Source of the DNA: Panicum virgatum
Lineage: Eukaryota > Streptophyta > Magnoliopsida > Poales > Poaceae
Direction: 5' to 3'
Assembly (NCBI RefSeq): GCF_016808335.1
Contig: NC_053139.1
Span: forward strand, 40,296,464 to 40,360,463
DNA length: 64,000 bases
Part shown: piece by piece, positions 57,701-64,000 of the stretch
Layout of the letters: each line of letters starts with the position of its first letter
Numbering within the stretch: position 1 is the stretch's first letter
Program-made: the position numbers and the translations under genes
Notes under the pieces: generated by a model
The model's input: the letters and a program-made list of their open reading frames with translations, nothing else
Databases searched by the model: none
What the model was told of the DNA's origin: nothing

Positions 57701-59568
57701 GTAACTGGCATGCTGAATTCCTTGTTGGAAGGGTGTATTGTTCGTGTTGACTTTTTCTTTGTTGTCTTTGTTGGCAGAAGTTGGAGGTGCTCCGAGTGCT
57801 TTGCGAAGCGTGCTGCATTGGAAGGTCAAATGCTTTCTTTTTGGGTGCAGGAAGCATTTTGAGTGGATCTTCTGATGAGCAGAGTCAGTTGTCGACTGCT
57901 TTGGTTGAGAAGGAGGTGCTACCTTGTCGCGACGTCGTTTTCGCGAATTGTGCCCTTGGATATCAGGTATCCGGTAATTGGATGTCGGATTGTAGACTTC
58001 GACTTCCTCATGATCTTCTCTTTTGTTGATGATGACTGTTCTTGCGTTGTGGCCAACATTGATAACATTGTGCAAGTCATTGTTTGAGTGGTTGAACGAG
58101 TTGCCGAGTTGTTGTTGATGTTCTGTCTTGAGAATCTGCTTCGGGTTGTTGTCTAGATGGACTGTGACTGTGATTCCTGGAGGGGGATTTTTGCAGGTGG
58201 CTGTTGCTATTTCAGTTGTCTCCGGTCCAGAGAGGAATTCGTCGTAGTCCAAGTCTTCCAGTGTTGTCGAATCATTTTCTCGGTTTGAAGCATCCGAAAG
58301 GAAAGCCATGAAAATTTCGCGATTGTGGCTGCGAATTTTTGAATTGACGCTGTTTTCCTTGAGTGGAAAGCCTTGCTGGAACGGTAGTTCTTCGTCTTCT
58401 GAGAATTGCTGCCTCTCTCTTTGGTTTGCGGACTGTCGATCTCTTTTTGTATTGATTGAGGAAGTTGACTTCTTGTCGGATTCGGTCTTCTTGTCCGAAT
58501 CGGGTTGTACTGTGAGTTGGTTTCCTTTAAGGAATTGGTCCGAATCTGGAGAGGATCTGAGAGTATGTCGAAGAAGGTCTTCGTCATGTGGGATGTGATC
58601 CGCTGGGGGCCATCCATCTTCGATTCGAACTGATAGTTCATTTATGAATTTATTGTTCTTTTCCAAATTGTCCCGCTCTTTTGGAGAGAATAGCCATGGT
58701 GTGCGGTAATCTTCTTGCGGAGTTGGGGAATTTTGAGTTTTGGATGGCGTTGCACCAACGATACATGTAGTCTTCGATTGAAACAGAGTCTTCTGCGGGG
58801 TGATTTTGAGCTAAGTATTGATCCAGTGACCTGTGCGAGTCATCTCACAACTTCTTTGCTTTGGACTGCTTCCAGAGAGTTTCAAGCTTGTCAGGATTAT
58901 TTAATCCTTCCATGAACAAGTCGATGTCATGTGACCAATCAGCTAATTCGTCTTCGGGAATTGGTTCATCCAATTGTTCAAGATATTTGATGAAAGCTTG
59001 GTCTTGTTCTAGTTCTGCAGAGTTGAGAGTCCATTGAGTGGAGGATTCTTCAAGAGTAGTGTTGATGCTGAGTATGTCTTCTGCTTTCTGGAGGCAGTGC
59101 TCGATCTTGTCCTCGATATCATCGATGTTTAAAAAAGTGTTTTTCAACTGCTTCTTTTTGCGAGTAGTTTTCTTGAAACTAGTCCTTGACTTTTTCTTCC
59201 GAAAACTTGGTTCGGAGACGCGGATGCAATCAGAAAGTGTGGTCTTTCCGTTCATGGAAGTTTCCTTCTTGGAATCTTCCAATAGTTCCTTCAAATCCTC
59301 TTCCAATTCGGAAAGTGTTTTTGGCTTTGATTGGATCGAATTTGGGTTGAATTCGGGCTTCGTTGTTGAGGTCCGAAACTCCAATTTCTTCGGTTTGATC
59401 AATGAATTCATTGAATTCGCGTCATTTTGCAGCTTCTGAAACTTCTGGAGGATCCCGGTCGATTGAGCAGCTTTCAAAGCCGCCTGATCCATCGGCAATG
59501 AAGATCCAAGAGCCGATGCGAAGGGAAGTGCCTTTTTCGAGCGCAGGTTTGTCGTCGAGAGAAGCCAT
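57647..59568 (-). pseudogene. Decayed gag of the gypsy-type element
   Basis: Begins MASLDDKPALEKGTSLRIGS and continues, after a frame change near 59495, with QAALKAAQSTGILQKFQ. A TGA at 58845-58847 interrupts an otherwise continuous frame (DDSHRSLDQYLAQNHPAED follows), and the last part (58666-57647) is in a third frame. Near its end, CFLHPKRKHLTFQC is a CX2HX4HX4C zinc knuckle of the kind found in grass gypsy gag proteins. No protease or polymerase follows. Confidence 0.8.
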
Positions 59569-59596
59569 CGAATTCTTCTGAGGATCGTTGGCGAGA

Positions 59597-59615
59597 GGCC
59601 CCACGGTGGGCGCCA
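59597..59615 (-). other. Primer-binding site of the gypsy-type element
   Basis: Minus strand TGGCGCCCACCGTGGGGC starts two bases inside the 5' LTR. The CCA-complementary TGG start and the position are diagnostic; I do not assign the tRNA. Confidence 0.8.
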
Positions 59616-59617
59616 GC

Positions 59618-60036
59618 TGTCGGTGTTTTACCGTCGGGTTCTCCGAGGGGTATCCCGAGGAGCGTAGTTATGAGTAGGGACTCGCCGAGATCAGAAAGCG
59701 ATGGTACAAGGAACACAAGGATTTAGACCGGTTCGGACCGCCGGAGCGTAATACCCTATGTCATGTGTGGTGGTTTGTATTCCCTTTGGTATTTTTCGAT
59801 CTTTTGGAGGGGTCCCTGCTCGCCCTTATATAATCTGAGAGAGCAGGGTTACATGGAAAGTCTTAGCCGAGTGCGTTTAGGGGCCTAGTCCGAGAGATTC
59901 GACTAGTTCTCGTGTACGTCGACTAGTTCCACTTCTATTCAGATAGATACAAAAAGAGGTAGGGCGTACCCATGTGCTATTCCATATTCTAGAATATTCT
60001 GTGCCTGTGGGCAATCCCGCTGTCCCGGGTCCGACA
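59618..60036 (-). repeat. 5' LTR (419 bp) of the gypsy-type element
   Basis: Carries an extra block of about 40 bp relative to the other LTR, and a tatataagg TATA motif on the minus strand near 59827, consistent with minus-strand transcription. Confidence 0.92.
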
Positions 60037-60041
60037 CTCTC

Positions 60042-60553
60042 CTCTTAAAAGGTAAATATGTTTTTAAATCTGTTAGCACCATCACATTCTACAGAATTAA
60101 TCCAATAAAAATGAGATCCAATATGATATATTTTGATTTTTTTGACTTTTTTTTATAAAAATCAACATTTAAAATACAATTTCAACATTTTTGTGGAATA
60201 TTGACTTAGTTTTTGAAATAGTTTCCACAAAATGTTGGATGTAGTTTTTTAAAATGTTGAATGCAATAAAACTACAAAAGTATAATTTATGTCTCCTGAT
60301 AGGTCCCATGTGTATTGTGCCGTTGTGTTCATGTCAATGGACTGTAATTTATGTCATGTCAATGGACTGTAATTTATATTTTAAATATATTTCTATATTT
60401 TATCTTACACCGGCAGTAGATGATGTAGAGATATGTCCCATGTGTACTGTGCCGTTGTGTAATATATATAAATGGGTCAATTTTTTGCTAATCAGATTTT
60501 ATTGGACTTTATATATGTCTCCCTTAAGCATCTTCCACGAGATGCGTGGAGAC
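60042..60553. other. AT-rich spacer, no gene
   Basis: Short local duplications (gtcaatggactgtaatttat twice near 60330 and 60360; tcccatgtgtattgtgccgt and a variant near 60303 and 60436). Nothing else supported. Confidence 0.5.
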
Positions 60554-61105
60554 TATAGTTGTCCATGCAGCCCGCAGCTCGATAATCCACCCGAAGCACT
60601 GCAAATTTGGCCCGGCCCACGTCAACCGTGCCCGGGCTTGGGCCGCCACCCCCGCCCATGGGCTGGCACGGCCCGGCACGGAGTTAGCAGGCCGGCCCAA
60701 TGGCGGCCCGCTAACTCCAACAAACAAATCTGCCAAGCCCACAGCCAGGCCAGGGGAGCGGGATATATTCCCGGCTGGCCCAACAAACAATTCAGGCATT
60801 CAGCCCCACGCTCCACCAACTCTAGCGGCCTCGCCCCTCACCCCGCCGCCGCATCGTCTTCGTGAGACCGCGCGACTGCGCGAGGGCGAGCCCGCGACTC
60901 TGCCATCGCCTCATCTCCGCCCCACGCCCCTGCCTGCCGCGAGCCCGCGACTCCGCCACCTCCTCGTCTCCGCGGCGCCGGGCCGGCCGCCACCACCTCG
61001 ACTCCGCAGCGCCGGGCCGACCGCCACCTCTTCAACTCTGTGCCGCCAGCTGCCGTCACCACCTCCTCGAGTCCGCACCGCCAGCCACCGCATCCTCATC
61101 TCCAC
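60554..61105. mobile_element. GC-rich hAT element, one end only, interrupted by a copia LTR
   Basis: Starts with TATAGTTGTCCATGCA and shares ggcccggcac, ggagttagcaggccggccc and gtgcccgggcttgggccgcc-like blocks with the element at 15919-16819 in inverse orientation. The other end is not seen before the copia LTR begins at 61106, so it probably lies beyond the window. Confidence 0.8.
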
Positions 61106-62575
61106 TGTAGGAAAAATGGCCTCTTATGCCACATTTCAATATAATGTTTTGGTGATTGATATAGACAACACAACACCTGGACTAATGCGATTGTTTAGAT
61201 GATATCCTCAGGCTTTTAGGTTCAAGTGATGACAAATAGAAGGAAGGCGAATCTAGGCCCGAAGGATAAGAATTGAAGAGACCGTGAAGAAATCAAGTCA
61301 AAACAAACAAGACAGAACAATTTGCTATCACCGGTTAAACCGATGATGAGCAAATTGCACTCACCGGTGCAATGGACTCAGAAGCTGAGGCTAGGGTTTT
61401 GCGTCGGTTAAACCGACGATAAAGAAAAGACATACGTCGGTGCAATGACTGAAGTGAAGTCAGACACAGAGGGGCACCGGTTGAACCTGTGATGATGGAA
61501 AAGTGAATGTCGGTGTAATTGTCTAGAGAGTTGGTTTTTCGGGAATCAGGGGACAGTTACATTCACTGGTTAAACCGATGATACATCGGTTGATTACCCG
61601 TACAAGTAACGGATAGTTTTTCAGTGGGCAGTTTACATTCACCGGTTGAACCGACGATGGCTATTGGAGGAGCGTCGGTTTAACCGGCGTTACGTACTTT
61701 TTCTGTCAGTTTTCCTCCAACGGCTCTTTTGGGGTATGTGACTATATATACCCCCAAGGCCGGGTCATTTGGAGAGGTTGGAGACTCAAGAAGTTCTATT
61801 GAAGATCAACATCAACTCCATCCACCATATTGAGCTTAGTGCCACATTCAAGCTTAGAATAGCTTAGTGCAAGTGTGAGCTTGAGAAGCTTAGTGCTTGA
61901 GAGGACTTGATCTTGCAAGATCAACCTTGACCAAAGTCTTGCTGCAGCAAGCAACCGTGTACTAGTCGTGTGACCCTCCGACTTGGTGTGGAGAGGCAAT
62001 GACACTTTGTGCGGGGAAGGAGACCCCTCTTGGTGAGGAGCTCCGATAGTGAAGACGGTGCCGTTGGTGACGCTTCGAGAGAGACGGTGGCTGTGGCCTT
62101 GTCTTGGTGACTTGGCATCACTTAGCCTTTGCTTGCCGGAAGCCTTGGTGGCGAACGCAAGATGATGATCAAGCGAAGAGACTCGGCATCACACTTGTTC
62201 TTGGTGGACAAGTGGTCATGGACGTAGGGAGGGACTTGGTGTCCTAACCGAACCATGTTAAATCGTGTGTCTTTGTGTCTTCACGAGAGTTTGCATATTC
62301 TCTCCCTTACCTATTTACTTACCATATTACGTTTCCGCATTTACTCTATCTTGCGTGCCTTTACTTTCCTAGTTAGTTTGATTAGGATTGGCTTAGGTTG
62401 CAAGTTTTTTGGGGTAAGTAGAGAGTAGCATAGATAAACCTTAGTCATAACTAGCATGTGTAGGACGTGTTAGGTTTATCTTATGCAAGTAGATTGAGCC
62501 CTAGGTTAGAAAGCGATTTAGCGACCCTATTCACCCCCTTCCCCTCTAGGGTCGGACACCCCGGTGATCCTTACA
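61106..62575 (+). mobile_element. Ty1-copia 5' LTR, 1,470 bp
   Basis: Begins TGTAGGAAAAATGG and ends CCTTACA, directly before a TGGTATCAGAG initiator-Met primer-binding site (62578-62588). tatatata near 61743 is a likely promoter TATA. Between 61325 and 61690 it carries about six variants of caccggttaaaccgatgat. The element continues past the right edge. Confidence 0.88.
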
Positions 62576-62577
62576 AT

Positions 62578-62588
62578 TGGTATCAGAG
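62578..62588 (+). other. Primer-binding site of the copia element
   Basis: TGGTATCAGAG complements the 3' end of plant initiator tRNA-Met, as in many copia elements. Confidence 0.88.
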
Positions 62589-62677
62589 ATTGGTCTCACA
62601 CCTCTTACGAGGATTAGCTAATTCCATTAGTAAATTTGTGAGAAAGCTCGTAGGAGACGTGTCGACTTCACCGTCTA

Positions 62678-63912
62678 GTGAGTATCATGTCAGGGGAAGA
62701 GATGAGTATCGATAGGGCTCCGTTTTTCGATGGCACGGGTTTTCCAGGATGGAAAGTGCTTATGCAAGCACATCTTCAAGCCCGGGGGCTTGATGTTTGG
62801 CACGTCACCGAGTTGGGCAAAAAGAATGAGACTAAGGCCAAGAAGCAATATGATGCCATTGCTAAATCTATTTTATTGTCTTCTTTATGTGATAGTGTTT
62901 TTAATCGTATTTTTGCTTGTGAAAATGCTCATAAGCTATGGAAGTAAATTGTCGAGAATCATGAGGGCACAAATGATGTTGCCAATCAAAAATATCATAT
63001 TCTCGGCGAGGAGCTAAGTAGCTTTAAGCAACTTCCCAATGAAAATGCTCATGACATGTATTCACGATTAAATACTCTTGTTAATGAAATCAATGCCTTA
63101 GGTCTCAATCAACTTAAAGATGAAGAAATCAACCGCAAGATTCTCCGAAGCCTTCGTAAGCCTGACTACGACATCATCAACACACTCTTGCAAAAGGAAG
63201 ACCTTATCAAGCTTACACCAAACCAAGTTATTAATCAAATCATCGCCCATGAATATAGTATGGGGATGACAAAGAAGAAGGAGCAAGAGTCCACCTCTTC
63301 TTCAAGCTGCAAGAGTCTCGCCGCCAAGCACTCATGCAAGCACCAACCAAGGCGACAAAACTCATCAAGCTCAAGTGAACAAGAAGAATAGGATGAGGAA
63401 GAAAGTGATGATGAATCAAGTTCAAGTAAGGATGAAGAATACCCAAGCGCCGTGCTATATCACTACCGCAAGATAGTCAATCATGTATATGAGCTCTATG
63501 AGCTTGGGTACAGAACTCTCATTAGAGAGAGTGTGGTAGGGATGGAGAAGATGGCAAAGAAAAATAGCAAGTCAAGAGCTCAAGCTCTCTCCGCCATCCA
63601 CAAGCCCAAGAAAAGTGGTAAAAGCTCAAGAAGCAAGAACATCAAAGATTCCAAGAGCTCCACCACGCGTCGCCCTCGGAGATTATCACCACCACCCATG
63701 TGTCTTATGGCACAAGGTAATAGCTATGTGAGTGATGACTCCTCCTCAAATGATGAATCCGATGTTGAAACCGATGAAACTAGTGAGATGATGACACTCC
63801 TCCATAATCAACAAGAACATCTCATTAAACAAAATAAGAAAATCAAAACTCTCAAAGCTAAAGAAAAGCTGCATGCCTCATTTGTCTCAAGATATAAGAA
63901 CTTGCAATATTA
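62678..63912 (+). pseudogene. Ty1-copia gag with premature stops, runs toward the right edge
   Basis: MSGEEMSIDRAPFFDGTGF, then GWKVLMQAHLQARGLDVW, is the usual copia gag start (UBN2-type domain). The frame has a TAA at 62945-62947 and a TAG near 63389 with gag-like sequence continuing in the same frame after each (IVENHEGTNDVANQKYH; YELGYRTLIRESVVG). A further TAA at 63911 is followed by a shift of frame (LLDNEHEKLKMKYE). Hence this copy is defective. No zinc knuckle, integrase or polymerase is inside the window. Confidence 0.85.
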
Positions 63913-64000
63913 ATTTGTTAGACAATGAGCATGAAAAGCTTAAAATGAAATATGAGAGTCTTGAATCTAAAAGTGAATCATCATCGGATAAATCATTTCC

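Larger units (their letters stand above)
51222..60036 (-). mobile_element. Non-autonomous Ty3-gypsy (Tat-lineage, Dasheng-like) LTR retrotransposon, 8.8 kb
   Basis: LTRs at 51222-51600 and 59618-60036 share TGT(T/C)GGTGTTTTACC and GGGTCCGACA ends, and CTCTC is duplicated at 51217-51221 and 60037-60041. Orientation is minus: a TGGCGCCCACCGTGGGG primer-binding site lies next to the right LTR and a purine tract next to the left one. Inside are a decayed gag on the minus strand and an unrelated spliced ORF on the plus strand, with two tandem arrays between. I find no protease, reverse transcriptase, RNase H or integrase. This plan recalls Dasheng/RIRE2 and other Tat elements with an antisense ORF. 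Confidence 0.9.

Overview
This window is nuclear DNA from a grass. Genes are split by GT-AG introns, GC-rich exons sit in AT-rich flanks, and the repeats are typical of grasses: Stowaway and PIF/Harbinger-like MITEs, hAT elements, tRNA-derived SINEs, an L1-type LINE tail, a Ty1-copia element and a Tat-like Ty3-gypsy element. From memory, the order DOA10-type ligase, miR172-regulated AP2 gene, CYP71 P450 recalls rice chromosome 6 long arm and the maize glossy15 region, so a panicoid relative is likely. That synteny is recollection and was not checked.

Layout. 1-4511 (minus): most of a SUD1/CER9 (DOA10-like) RING-CH ubiquitin ligase, cut by the left window edge. 6163-8514 (minus): a ten-exon euAP2 transcription factor with two AP2 domains, two microexons and a miR172 site, probably the GLOSSY15 orthologue. 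8.5-17.4 kb: no gene I can support, but datable insertions: two hAT elements with 8-bp target duplications, MITEs, a short SINE, a 5'-truncated LINE and a long GA microsatellite. 17700-26122 (plus): a nine-exon METTL22-like methyltransferase whose 5.6-kb first intron is full of duplicated and tandemly repeated DNA.

26330-32733 (minus): a tandem array of five related two-exon loci. They encode small His/Cys/Pro- and Ser-rich proteins that end in one C-terminal membrane helix. I know no named family that fits, and this is the most promising undescribed system here. One copy looks frameshifted and one has lost the ancestral start codon.

38950-41593 (plus): a KOC1-like kinase of the chloroplast outer membrane. 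It faces tail to tail an ELP4 (Elongator subunit 4) gene at 42345-45306 (minus), which has a GC-AG intron and a SINE in intron 1. 48664-50548 (plus): a two-exon CYP71-clan cytochrome P450.

51222-60036: an LTR element in minus orientation with a perfect CTCTC target duplication. It has a decayed gag, no visible pol, an opposite-strand spliced ORF and two tandem arrays. 60554-61105 is one end of a GC-rich hAT element related to the one at 15919, interrupted by a Ty1-copia element whose LTR and decayed gag run to the right edge.

The host genes serve separate housekeeping or developmental roles (ER protein degradation and cuticle, phase change, methylation, chloroplast import, Elongator, specialised metabolism). 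There is no sign that they act as one pathway.
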